This document shows positions 35,950 to 45,039 of a DNA stretch of 64,000 bases, in pieces; positions within the stretch are counted from its first letter, which is position 1; every line of letters starts with the position of its first letter. The notes beneath the pieces are model-generated. The model searched no databases and was not told the DNA's origin. It worked only from the letters and a program-made list of their open reading frames with translations. The stretch lies in NCBI GenBank assembly GCA_963837815.1, contig CAWIOS010000014.1, positions 20,792 to 84,791 of the forward strand, read 5' to 3'. Origin of the DNA: Fen-1273 sp963837815. Lineage in GTDB: Bacteria; Bacteroidota; Ignavibacteria; UBA10030; UBA6906. The translations under genes and the position numbers were made by a program.

Positions 35950-36934
35950 TGTGACATTCGCCGACCCCGGGTACCTCGCGGCGCTCGCGCTGGTGCCGGT
36001 CCTTGTCGTATGGTATCTGCGCAGGGGGCGTGAGGCGGCCAGCCATTACCGGTTCTCGACGCTCCTCCCCTTCGCGAAGCTTAAACCGACGCTGCGTGAG
36101 CGCCTCCGGCATCTTCCGTTCGTATTCCGGATGGTCGTTCTCACCGTCCTCATCGTCGCCCTGGCGCGCCCGCAGACGTCGGCGAGCGGTGAAAACGTGT
36201 ACTCCGAGGGGATCGACATCGTCCTCCTCCTCGACATCTCCGGGAGCATGCTTGCGGAAGACCTGCAGCCCAACCGGGTCGAGGCGGCAAAAGAAGTTGC
36301 GCAGAATTTCATCGACGGGCGGAAGAACGACAGGATCGGACTGGTGATTTTCTCCGGCCAGAGCTTCACGCAGTGCCCCATGACGCTCGACTACAGGGTC
36401 CTGAAGAATCTCCTCCGCCAGGTGAAGCCCGGGATGGTCGAGGACGGGACCGCGATCGGCATGGCGATCGCGCAGGGGGTCAACCGCCTCAAGGACAGCA
36501 AGACGAAGTCCAAGGTGATGATCCTCCTGACAGACGGCGTCAACAACAGGGGGGAGATCGATCCCATCACCGCTGCGCAGATCGCGCAGACGTTCGGCAT
36601 CCGGATTTACACGATCGGTGTCGGCACCCAGGGAGAGGCTCCGTACCCGATCATGACCCCCTTCGGGAAGCGGTACCAGAACATTCCGGCCGACGTGGAC
36701 GAAAAGGCCCTTCAGCAGATTGCGGACATCTCAAACGGCCAGTATTTCCGGGCGACGAACAACAGGACGCTCAAGCAGGTGTACGTCGAAATCGACAGGC
36801 TGGAGAAGTCGCGCATCGAGGTCAAGGCATACCGGTCGTACACGGAGCTCTTCTACGGCTGGGCCCTTGCCGGCGCCATCGCGCTCCTGCTCGAATTCGC
36901 GCTGAGCGGTTCACTTCTCCGGAAGCTCCCGTGA
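35936..36934 (+). CDS. batA: BatA: membrane VWA protein
   Basis: 332 residues. Membrane helices lie near residues 12-27, 60-75 and at the C-terminus, and the VWA domain (about 90-270) carries the metal-ion site DISGS plus a later LLTDG. The frame is open upstream, but ATG 35936 fits the N-terminal helix start (MPWTNVTFADPGYLAAL). It is the first of two paired VWA proteins of the Bat system. Confidence 0.92.
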   Translation: MPWTNVTFADPGYLAALALVPVLVVWYLRRGREAASHYRFSTLLPFAKLKPTLRERLRHLPFVFRMVVLTVLIVALARPQTSASGENVYSEGIDIVLLLDISGSMLAEDLQPNRVEAAKEVAQNFIDGRKNDRIGLVIFSGQSFTQCPMTLDYRVLKNLLRQVKPGMVEDGTAIGMAIAQGVNRLKDSKTKSKVMILLTDGVNNRGEIDPITAAQIAQTFGIRIYTIGVGTQGEAPYPIMTPFGKRYQNIPADVDEKALQQIADISNGQYFRATNNRTLKQVYVEIDRLEKSRIEVKAYRSYTELFYGWALAGAIALLLEFALSGSLLRKLP

Positions 36935-36935
36935 T

Positions 36936-37988
36936 ATGATACGGTTTGCCCATATCGAGTACCTGTATGCGATGGCGGTCATCCCCGTGATGATCGTCGC
37001 GTACATCCTGTTCGCGCGCCTGCGGTCGAAGGCCGCCGCGCGGTTCGGCAACCCGCAGATCCTTGAGCGGCTTGCCGCGGAGGCAAGCAGGAGCAAGCGG
37101 GTCGCGAAGCTCGTCGTTCTCCTGGGGGCCGTGGCGTGTCTCTGCGTTGCGCTCTCGGGTCCCCGTATCGGGACGCGCCTCGAGGAGGTGAAGCAGGAGG
37201 GGGTCGACATATTCATCGCGCTTGACGTCTCCCTGAGCATGAAATCGGAGGACATCAAGCCCAACCGGCTTGAGAAAGCGAAATTCGAGATCCGCAATCT
37301 CATCGAGAGGCTCGCCGGCGACAGGATCGGTCTCATCCTGTTCGCGGGGGAGGCGTTCACGCAGTTTCCGCTCACAACGGACTACAGCGCTGCCTCGATG
37401 TTCCTCGATATCGTTGACGTGGACGCCGTCCCGGTCCCGGGGACCGACATCGGGTCCGCAATCGAGCGCGCGTCGGAGTCGTTCGATTTCGAGGAATCGA
37501 CGACGAAGGTCCTGATCATCATTACGGACGGGGAGAGCACCGAGGGGGACGCATTTGACGCCGCGGAGGAAGCTGCGAAAAAGGGTGTGCTGATCTACAC
37601 GATCGGGCTTGGATCGCCTACGGGGGCCCCCATTCCGGTGTACAATGCCGGCGGACAGCAGGTGGATTTCAAGCGGGACAAGGCCGGTGCGGTCGTCATA
37701 AGCAAGCTCGATGAACCGTCCCTGGAGAAGATCGCCTCCATCGGGAGCGGGAAGTACTTCCGCGGGACCAACGCCCAGGACGAGCTCGACGAGATCTACA
37801 AGAACATCAATGGGCTCCAGAAGAGGGAATTCGGCGTTAAGCAGTTCACGGACTTCGAGGACCGGTTCCAGTTCTTCCTCGTCCCGGCCCTTCTTCTCCT
37901 TCTGGTGGAAGTCCTGATGACGGAAAACAGGCTCCGGTGGCTCGCGAAATGGAATCCGCTCAGGAAGCCCGGAGAGGTGGAATCATGA
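36936..37988 (+). CDS. batB: BatB: membrane VWA protein
   Basis: 350 residues. It starts one base after the batA stop. The VWA core has the metal-site DVSLS and later IITDGEST, with membrane helices near residues 8-25, 55-75 and 315-335. BatA and BatB differ in sequence but share the layout. Its stop overlaps the ATG of the next gene. Confidence 0.92.
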   Translation: MIRFAHIEYLYAMAVIPVMIVAYILFARLRSKAAARFGNPQILERLAAEASRSKRVAKLVVLLGAVACLCVALSGPRIGTRLEEVKQEGVDIFIALDVSLSMKSEDIKPNRLEKAKFEIRNLIERLAGDRIGLILFAGEAFTQFPLTTDYSAASMFLDIVDVDAVPVPGTDIGSAIERASESFDFEESTTKVLIIITDGESTEGDAFDAAEEAAKKGVLIYTIGLGSPTGAPIPVYNAGGQQVDFKRDKAGAVVISKLDEPSLEKIASIGSGKYFRGTNAQDELDEIYKNINGLQKREFGVKQFTDFEDRFQFFLVPALLLLLVEVLMTENRLRWLAKWNPLRKPGEVES

Positions 37989-38698
37989 CCGAGGGACGAA
38001 TAGTTACCTGTCCGTCCGTGAGGCGGGTGTGCGCCGCCGGACTCTTTCTCCTTCTGCCGCTTGCGGCTGCGACGGGCCAGTCCACCCGCTCTCTCGTCAA
38101 CGGGGGGAATGACCTCTATAAGGACAGGAAATACAGCGACGCGGAAGTCAACTACCGGAAGGCGCTCGAAAAGGAAAAGGGGCTCGTGCAGGGGCACTTC
38201 AACCTGGGAGACGCCCTGACACAGCAGGGGAAATACGACGAAGCGGTGAAGGAATACCAGGACGCGCTCGCGAAGGCGGAAGGGAAAGAGACGAAGGCCT
38301 ACGCGAACTACAACATCGGCAACTCGATGATGAAGCAGCAGAAGTACAAAGACGCGGTGGGCTCTTACGTCGACGCGCTCAAGCTCGACCCGAAGGATGA
38401 CGATGCCCGGTACAACCTCTCCTATGCGCTGGAGAAGCTGAAGGTGCCGCCGCCCAAGCCCCAGAAGAACCAGGACAAGAAGGACCAGCAGAAGAAGGAC
38501 CAGGACAAGAAGAACCAGGACCAGAAAAACAAGCAGGACAATCAGAAACAGCAGCAATCCCCTCAACAGCAGCAGAAACAGATGTCACGGGCCGACGCGC
38601 AGAGGATACTCGATGTTCTGAAGAACAGCGAGAAGGATGTGCAGAAGAAGCTGCATACGCGGCAGGCGGTGCGGCCGAAAACGGACAAAGACTGGTGA
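37985..38698 (+). CDS. batC: BatC: TPR protein with Lys/Gln-rich tail
   Basis: 237 residues from ATG 37985. A signal peptide (ends near AAATGQ) is followed by three TPR repeats (NDLYKDRKYSDAEVNYRKALE, then NLGDALTQQGKYDEAVKEY and DAVGSYVDALKLDP). The segment from about 158 to 200 is built almost only of Lys, Gln, Asp and Asn and should be disordered. It overlaps batB by ATGA. Confidence 0.9.
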   Translation: MTEGRIVTCPSVRRVCAAGLFLLLPLAAATGQSTRSLVNGGNDLYKDRKYSDAEVNYRKALEKEKGLVQGHFNLGDALTQQGKYDEAVKEYQDALAKAEGKETKAYANYNIGNSMMKQQKYKDAVGSYVDALKLDPKDDDARYNLSYALEKLKVPPPKPQKNQDKKDQQKKDQDKKNQDQKNKQDNQKQQQSPQQQQKQMSRADAQRILDVLKNSEKDVQKKLHTRQAVRPKTDKDW

Positions 38699-40548
38699 AA
38701 GGCGGGATGCATACTGTGAATGGGATGGTACGGACGCTGTGCGCGATCGCGCTCTTCTGTGCGGCGGCGGCGGCGCAGAACGCGACGTTTCAGGCCGGAG
38801 TCGACAGGACCCAGGTGGGGATCGGCGAACAGTTCACGCTCCAGTTTACGCTGACGAACGCCGGCACGGGGGGAGGGACGAACCTGCAGCTCCCCGATCT
38901 CGGGAAATTCCACATCATGTCGGGCCCGAACGAATCGTCCGCCATGCAGATCGTGAACGGTGCGGTCTCCTCCTCCGTCACGTACAGCTATGTTCTCCAG
39001 CCGAAGGAGGTGGGGAAATTCACGATCGGTGCCGCGGCGATAGAGGCGGGCGGCGTGACGCTGAAAAGCGCTCCCGTCGCAATCGAGGTTGTCAAAGGCT
39101 CCACCCGACCCAAACAGCAGGCGGCGGGGCAGGACGATGCGGCAGCGCAGATCGGCGAGAACCTCTTTCTCAAAGCGACGGTGGACAGGACGCACGTTGT
39201 GCAGGGTGAACAGGTCAATCTGACATTCAAGATCTACACACGGGTCTCGATCGCAAGCTACGCGGTGGAGAAGAACCCCACGATGACCGGTTTCTGGGGA
39301 GAGGACGTCGAAACGCCGAAGAACATCCAGACGAACCCCGAAACGTTGAACGGGAAACAGTTCCGCGTCGGCATCATCAAGCGGATGGCCCTCTTTCCCA
39401 CGCAGTCGGGGGAGCTCGAGATCGGCCCCATGGAAGTGCAGGCCGCCGTCCAGATCCAGGACCGCCGCTCGGTGGACCCGTTTGAATCATTCTTCCGGGA
39501 TCCGTTCGGCCGTCAGGTCAACTACGTCGTCAAGAGCGATCCCGTCAAGATCAGGGTCGACGCGCTCCCCGCGGATCCCCCGGCTGACTTCAAGGGGGCG
39601 GTTGGTCAGTTCGCCATGAGCACGACCGTCGACAAGAAGTCGACGAGGACGAACGAGCCGATCGATCTGAAGGTGACGGTTTCCGGCACCGGGAACATCA
39701 AGCTCATCGAATCCCCCGCGGTGGAGCTCCCCTCCGATTTTGAGAAATACACGCCGAAGGTCTCCGACAACATCAACAGGACGGGGGACAGGATATCCGG
39801 CAGCAAGACGTTCGAGTACCTTCTGATCCCCCGCTACCCGGGGATGAAGGTCATAAAGCCGGTGACGTTTTCGTACTATGATCCCTCGAAGCGTGAATAC
39901 GAGCGCCTTCACTCCCCGCAGATCGAGCTGAACGTCGAGCAGGGGGCGGCCGCCGTCACGCCGCTGATCTCCGGGGGCTCGCAGGAGGACGTGCGTCTCC
40001 TCAGCCAGGACATCAGGTTTATCAAGCTGGGAGAGCCTGATCTCTCCCCGCGCGGCGAGCACCTCCGCATGAACGGCGTGTTCATTGCGATGCTCCTTCT
40101 CCCGCTTGCGTGCGTTGGCGGCGCGTTCGTCTACGCCCGCCAGCGGAAGGCTGAAATGCTGGACCAGGCCGGGTACAGGAACCGCCGCGCAATCAAGGTG
40201 GCGCGGAAGGGGCTGAAGCAGGCCGAGTATCTCCTGAATGAGAAAGGCTCCTCCGGCTCGCCGGCGAGCAACCAGCGGCTCAGATTTTACGGCGAGATCT
40301 CGAAGGCGCTCTGGAAATACCTGGGGGACAAGCTGAACATCCCCCAGTCGGCATTCTCCATCGAGGGAGCAGTCGCTGAGCTCGGGCGCCGCGCCGTCCC
40401 GGAGGACATCGTCACGTCGTTGAAGGCCCTTCTCGAAACATGCGACCTCGCGCGCTTCGCCCCCACGAGTCTTGATCTTGCCGTCATGCAACGGACGTAC
40501 GACGAGGCGCAGCGCATCATCGTGGCACTGGAGCGAACACTCCGATGA
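38695..40548 (+). CDS. batD: BatD: oxygen tolerance-type membrane protein
   Basis: 617 residues. A signal peptide is followed by repeated immunoglobulin-like domains (QVGIGEQFTLQFTLTN, later HVVQGEQVNLTFKIYT and RTNEPIDLKVTVSG), a membrane helix (about 462-482) and a helical cytoplasmic end. GTG 38695 overlaps the previous stop as GTGA; ATG 38707 would shorten it by four residues. It is typical of BatD in size and layout. Confidence 0.92.
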   Translation: MKGGMHTVNGMVRTLCAIALFCAAAAAQNATFQAGVDRTQVGIGEQFTLQFTLTNAGTGGGTNLQLPDLGKFHIMSGPNESSAMQIVNGAVSSSVTYSYVLQPKEVGKFTIGAAAIEAGGVTLKSAPVAIEVVKGSTRPKQQAAGQDDAAAQIGENLFLKATVDRTHVVQGEQVNLTFKIYTRVSIASYAVEKNPTMTGFWGEDVETPKNIQTNPETLNGKQFRVGIIKRMALFPTQSGELEIGPMEVQAAVQIQDRRSVDPFESFFRDPFGRQVNYVVKSDPVKIRVDALPADPPADFKGAVGQFAMSTTVDKKSTRTNEPIDLKVTVSGTGNIKLIESPAVELPSDFEKYTPKVSDNINRTGDRISGSKTFEYLLIPRYPGMKVIKPVTFSYYDPSKREYERLHSPQIELNVEQGAAAVTPLISGGSQEDVRLLSQDIRFIKLGEPDLSPRGEHLRMNGVFIAMLLLPLACVGGAFVYARQRKAEMLDQAGYRNRRAIKVARKGLKQAEYLLNEKGSSGSPASNQRLRFYGEISKALWKYLGDKLNIPQSAFSIEGAVAELGRRAVPEDIVTSLKALLETCDLARFAPTSLDLAVMQRTYDEAQRIIVALERTLR

Positions 40549-41306
40549 GACTGCGCACAATCCCGGTTCTCCTCCTGATACTCGCCGCGTCGAACGGGCT
40601 CCGCGCCCAGTCGCCGGACGAGCAGTTCCGCCGTGCGAACCAGCTCTACCAGCAGGGGAAGTTCGCCGAGGCGCGGGACGCGTACGGCGCGATACTGAGC
40701 GGCGGCTATGAAAGCCCCGACCTCTTGTACAATCTCGGAAACGCCTGTTACAAGAGCGGCTCGATACCCGGGGCGATCCTGAACTACGAAAGGGCGAGGC
40801 GGCTCCTCCCCGGGGACGATGATCTCCGCCATAACCTGCAGGTCGCGAACATGATGATCACGGACCGGATCGAGCCGACGCCGCGGCTTTTCGTGTGGGA
40901 CTACTGGGATGGGATCAAGAACTTCTTCACGCTTCCCGGCCTGACGCTGACAGTCTATTTCTTCTACCTGCTCGTTGCGGTGATGATTGCCGTGTTCTTC
41001 CTGGCGCGCACGTATGCACTCAGGAAAATCGCGGTGCTGACGGGTTCGGGATTTCTTCTTGTCTTCCTCTTCCTCCTTGTCGTCCTCATTGCCCGGTTCG
41101 GCGATGCCACGCGGACGGACGAGGCGGTCGTGATGTCGCCGATCGTCACCGTCAAGAACTCTCCCGACCCGAAGAGTTCTGACGCTTTCGTGCTTCACGG
41201 GGGCGTCAAGGTGCAGCTTGTCGACAGGGTGGGGAGCTGGTCAAAAGTGCGGCTGGCGGACGGGAAGGTGGGCTGGCTTGAAGGATCCTCTGTCGAAGTG
41301 ATCTAG
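40545..41306 (+). CDS. batE: BatE: TPR and SH3-like membrane protein
   Basis: 253 residues. Signal peptide, TPR pair (FRRANQLYQQGKFAEARDAYGAIL, LGNACYKSGSIPGAILNYERARRLLP), two membrane helices (about 128-148 and 158-180) and a C-terminal bacterial SH3-like part (GVKVQLVDRVGSWSKVRLADGKVGWLEGSSVEVI). It overlaps batD by ATGA and closes the operon. Confidence 0.9.
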   Translation: MRLRTIPVLLLILAASNGLRAQSPDEQFRRANQLYQQGKFAEARDAYGAILSGGYESPDLLYNLGNACYKSGSIPGAILNYERARRLLPGDDDLRHNLQVANMMITDRIEPTPRLFVWDYWDGIKNFFTLPGLTLTVYFFYLLVAVMIAVFFLARTYALRKIAVLTGSGFLLVFLFLLVVLIARFGDATRTDEAVVMSPIVTVKNSPDPKSSDAFVLHGGVKVQLVDRVGSWSKVRLADGKVGWLEGSSVEVI

Positions 41307-41480
41307 GCGGCCTTACCATGTCTCGATCTCGGCCGCGCGTGGATAGCGCGGCAAGAGGCGCCTTTTGATTCCCGGTGGTTTTTTCATATATTTGAGGCGA
41401 TTTACCCGGAGGGCCTTGCGTGAATTCTTCCGCCCCCCCCGGTGTTCTTTACTGGTGACGCAGACAACGCTGGAAGAGAG

Positions 41481-41506
41481 GCCTCCGGGATTTGCGGGGG
41501 CTTTTT
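41481..41506 (+). terminator. Hairpin terminator after the Bat operon
   Basis: GCCTCC (41481-41486) pairs with GGGGGC (41496-41501), with one G-T pair, followed by TTTTT. It lies 175 bases past batE and reaches the last codon of the lipoate ligase gene on the other strand, so it may serve the convergent pair. Confidence 0.55.
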
Positions 41507-42215
41507 ATTTGTACGTCCATGCGGGATTCAGGTACTTTTCCCTGGCAAGTCGCGCGGTTTCTTCGACGGGGATGTCGGCGGCCGTTACCTGGGCCCCCCA
41601 TGATGCCCTGAGGGCGTCTTTCAGCTCATCCGCGCTGATCCGGAGGTTCCGGAGGAATTCGCTGTGGCTCCGCCCCTCCCTGTAATCCGGCGCCCGGGAG
41701 GGGAGCGGGAGAAGGTCTTCGATGAGCGCGAAGTCGAGATCGAGAAGTATGCAGCCGTGGTAGAGTACCGAACGGATGCGCCTCCGCTGGGCGTTCCCTG
41801 AGATCTTCCGGCCGCCTATCGTGAGGTCGCTCAATCCCCTCACGGTGACCTTTTCTCCCGCAAGGGAGCTGATAACCCCGGCGGTCCGGTCGAGGACGAA
41901 GTCGTTCGTTGAGGCCGCGTGTGCAAGCCGCGGATCGTCCCCGGTGTTCAGCACAAGCGTGAAGTTGAGGCACCCGGGACCCTGGACGACGGCTCCCCCT
42001 CCGCTGGAACGGCGGAACACGGGGATCCCGCGCTCACGGCACCTGTCAAGCCTGACTTCGCGGTCGGCGAGGTTCGTCCTCCCGAGAACGACGCACGGCT
42101 CGGACGGCTCCCAGAATCGGAGGAAGCCCTCGCCGCTTTCGTTCTCCCTCAGGTTGAGAAGGGCTTCATCGAGAGCGATCTGGGAGGCGGCTGTGGGGGG
42201 GAGAATTTGACGAAT
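41505..42215 (-). CDS. lplA: Lipoate-protein ligase family protein (start codon uncertain)
   Basis: The reading frame encodes a clear ligase: AASQIALDEALLN, PCVVLGR, FRRSSGGGAVVQGPGCLNFTLVL and the catalytic lysine region LTIGGRKISGNAQRRR. It attaches lipoate (or transfers lipoyl or octanoyl groups) to lysines such as that of the E2 encoded on the far side of the shared promoter. The frame has no ATG, GTG or TTG between the upstream TAA (near 42264) and residue 70. ATT at 42215 is preceded by CAGG, so I used it; a GTG at 42020 would delete the N-terminal active-site part. A rare start codon or a sequence error is possible. Confidence 0.8.
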   Translation of the reverse strand: MRQILPPTAASQIALDEALLNLRENESGEGFLRFWEPSEPCVVLGRTNLADREVRLDRCRERGIPVFRRSSGGGAVVQGPGCLNFTLVLNTGDDPRLAHAASTNDFVLDRTAGVISSLAGEKVTVRGLSDLTIGGRKISGNAQRRRIRSVLYHGCILLDLDFALIEDLLPLPSRAPDYREGRSHSEFLRNLRISADELKDALRASWGAQVTAADIPVEETARLAREKYLNPAWTYK

Positions 42216-42233
42216 TGCACGTGCGAACCTGAT

Positions 42234-42262
42234 TTGAATAGGGTGCGGGAAAAAAGTACATT
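42234..42262 (+). promoter_or_regulatory. Promoter of the pyruvate dehydrogenase operon
   Basis: TTGAAT (42234-42239) and TACATT (42257-42262) are 17 bases apart, 48 bases before the aceE ATG and inside the start region of the divergent lplA gene. Confidence 0.5.
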
Positions 42263-42310
42263 ACGCGTCACTGGTGGCGCTGTTCCCGACAAACAACAAT
42301 CGACACCGAG

Positions 42311-45007
42311 ATGGAAACTGAAAATAAGGAACCTGACTCTCTCGCGCAAGGAAAGAACGGCAGGGGAGACAACGGGTGGCTGGCGTCGCTTGAGTTCATA
42401 CTCCAGACCGCGCTGAAGGACAAGGAGCCGGGAAGCGTCGCACTCGCGCTCGAGAAGTTGAATGAGCACCTGAGGAATTCCGGCCTTACGCTCCCCCCGC
42501 TTGTCCGCACCCCCTACACGAACACGATCGCACCGGAGAACGAACCCGCCTATCCGGGAAACAGGGAGATAGAGCGGCGTATCAAGAGCTACATCCGCTG
42601 GAACGCAATGGCGATGGTCGTGAAGTCGAACCGGATGTACGCGGGACTCGGCGGGCATATCTCGACGTACGCATCATCCGCCACGCTCTACGAGGTCGGG
42701 TTCAATCACTTTTTCCGCGGCGGCGAAGGGGAACGCCCCGCCGACATGATTTACTTCCAGGGGCACGGCGCGCCCGGCATGTACGCGCGCGCGTTTGTCG
42801 AGGGTCGCATCGACGCCGAACAGCTTCATAACTTCCGCCGCGAGCTCGCCCCGGGGGGCGGACTCTCCTCGTATCCCCATCCCTACCTGATGCCTGAGTT
42901 CTGGCAGTTCCCGACCGTGTCGATGGGGCTCGCTCCCATACTGTCGATCTACCAGGCCCGGTTTAACCGGTATCTCAAATCGCGCGGGTTCATCAAAGGT
43001 GAAGAGCCGCGCGTCTGGTGCTTCGTCGGCGACGGCGAATCGGATGAGCCCGAAACGCTTGGCGCGCTCACTCTGGCCTCGCGTGAAAAACTTGACAACC
43101 TCGTCTGGGTTGTAAACTGCAACCTCCAGCGGCTCGACGGCCCGGTTCGCGGGAACGGAAAGATCATACAGGATCTTGAGGCCGCATTCCGCGGCGCGGG
43201 CTGGAACGTCATCAAGGTGATCTGGGGATCGGACTGGGATCCGCTCCTGGCCGCCGACAGGAAAGGTCTTCTCCTGAAGAGGATGGAGGAGGCGGTCGAC
43301 GGGGACTTTCAGAAATATTCGGTCGAGCCCGGGAGCTACACGCGGCGTCACTTCTTCGGAAAGTATCCCGAGCTCGCGGAGATGGTGAACCATCTTTCGG
43401 ACGAGCAGATCCGGAAGCTCCTCCGCGGGGGACATGATCCGAAGAAAGTCCACGCGGCGTACCGCGCCGCTGTGGATTTCAGGGGTGGCCCCACGGTTGT
43501 GCTTGCAAAGACCGTCAAGGGATACGGCCTCGGGGAGGCCGGGGAAGGCCGGAACGTCACCCACCAGCAGAAGAAGCTGAACGAAAAAGAGCTCAGGGAA
43601 TTCAGAACGAGGTTCAACATCCCGATTGCTGACGAGGAAGTTGCGGAGACCCCGTTTTACAGGCCCCCCGCAGCGAGCCCGGAGATGGTCTATCTCCAGG
43701 AACGCCGGAAGACCCTCGGGGGGTACCTCCCGGCACGGAACGTCCGGAGGCACCCGCTGGAGATCCCTCCCATAGAGCAGTTTGCGGAATTCCTCAAGGG
43801 GTCGGAGAGGTTCGAGGTCTCGACAACGATGGCGTTCGTCAGGCTTCTCGGCATGCTCCTCAGAAACAAAAACGTCGGCAGAAGGATCGTTCCCATCATC
43901 CCCGACGAGGCGCGGACGTTCGGCATGGACCCCCTCTTCCGCGAGATCGGCATCTACTCCTCGAAGGGACAACTCTACGAGCCGGTGGACAGCGAGTCGC
44001 TTCTCTATTACCATGAGGCGAAGGACGGTCAGATACTCGAAGAGGGAATCACGGAGGCCGGTGCGATGGCCTCGTTCATCGCCGCGGGAACCGCATACGC
44101 GAGTGTCGGCGAGCCGATGATCCCTTTTTATATTTACTACTCGATGTTCGGGTTCCAGCGGATCGGCGACCTTGCCTGGGCCGCCGGCGACATCCGTGCG
44201 AAGGGTTTCATGCTCGGCGGGACGGCCGGGAGGACGACGCTCAATGGCGAAGGGCTCCAGCACGAGGACGGCCACAGCCATATACTCGCGAGCACGGTGC
44301 CGAACCTCGTCACGTACGATCCGGCGTTTGCCTATGAAACCGCCGTCATTATACAGGACGGGCTCCGGCGCATGTACGGAGAGGGAGAAGAAGTCTTCTA
44401 CTATCTGACGCTCTACAACGAGAACTACCTCATGCCCCCGATGCCGGAAGGATCGCGCGAGGGGATACTGAAGGGGCTGTACAGGTTCCGCCGCGGGAAC
44501 CCCGCCCGGAATCACAGGGCGCACATATTCGGAAGCGGGCCGATCATGAACCAGGCCCTCCGGGCGCAGGAGATACTCGCGGAGCGGTACGACGTGAACG
44601 CGGATGTCTGGAGCGCGACGAGCTACAAGCTTCTCCGGAACGATGCGCTCCGTGCGAAACGGTGGAGTATGCTTCACCCCGGTGAGGCTCCCCGGATCTC
44701 CTATCTTGAAAATCTTCTGGAGCACGAGGAAGGAGTCTTTGTCGCGGTGTCTGACTACATGAAGATCGTTCCGGATCAGATCGCGCCGTGGGTCCCCGGG
44801 GGCCTGACGACGCTCGGGACGGACGGCTTCGGCCGGAGCGACACGCGCCCCGCGCTGCGACGGTTTTTTGAGATCGACGCCGAAATGACTGTCGTTGCAA
44901 CGCTGTACGCCCTTGCCACGGAGGGTGAGATCAGGATGGAGACCGTGGAGAAGGCAATCAGGGACCTGAACATCGATCCGGAGAAGCCGTTTCCGCTTCT
45001 TGTCTAG
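42311..45007 (+). CDS. aceE: Pyruvate dehydrogenase E1 component, homodimeric (AceE type)
   Basis: 898 residues, the size of AceE. The thiamine diphosphate motif is GDGESDEPETLGAL with the NCN end about 25 residues later, and the catalytic segments GHGAPGMYARAF and LGGTAGRTTLNGEGLQHEDGHSHI are kept. It decarboxylates pyruvate and passes acetyl to lipoyl-E2. This single-chain form is less common in Bacteroidota than the alpha/beta form. It starts the operon E1-E2-E3. Confidence 0.95.
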   Translation: METENKEPDSLAQGKNGRGDNGWLASLEFILQTALKDKEPGSVALALEKLNEHLRNSGLTLPPLVRTPYTNTIAPENEPAYPGNREIERRIKSYIRWNAMAMVVKSNRMYAGLGGHISTYASSATLYEVGFNHFFRGGEGERPADMIYFQGHGAPGMYARAFVEGRIDAEQLHNFRRELAPGGGLSSYPHPYLMPEFWQFPTVSMGLAPILSIYQARFNRYLKSRGFIKGEEPRVWCFVGDGESDEPETLGALTLASREKLDNLVWVVNCNLQRLDGPVRGNGKIIQDLEAAFRGAGWNVIKVIWGSDWDPLLAADRKGLLLKRMEEAVDGDFQKYSVEPGSYTRRHFFGKYPELAEMVNHLSDEQIRKLLRGGHDPKKVHAAYRAAVDFRGGPTVVLAKTVKGYGLGEAGEGRNVTHQQKKLNEKELREFRTRFNIPIADEEVAETPFYRPPAASPEMVYLQERRKTLGGYLPARNVRRHPLEIPPIEQFAEFLKGSERFEVSTTMAFVRLLGMLLRNKNVGRRIVPIIPDEARTFGMDPLFREIGIYSSKGQLYEPVDSESLLYYHEAKDGQILEEGITEAGAMASFIAAGTAYASVGEPMIPFYIYYSMFGFQRIGDLAWAAGDIRAKGFMLGGTAGRTTLNGEGLQHEDGHSHILASTVPNLVTYDPAFAYETAVIIQDGLRRMYGEGEEVFYYLTLYNENYLMPPMPEGSREGILKGLYRFRRGNPARNHRAHIFGSGPIMNQALRAQEILAERYDVNADVWSATSYKLLRNDALRAKRWSMLHPGEAPRISYLENLLEHEEGVFVAVSDYMKIVPDQIAPWVPGGLTTLGTDGFGRSDTRPALRRFFEIDAEMTVVATLYALATEGEIRMETVEKAIRDLNIDPEKPFPLLV

Positions 45008-45039
45008 GCGTTCCGGAAGTCTTTCAAAGGAGATCATCC

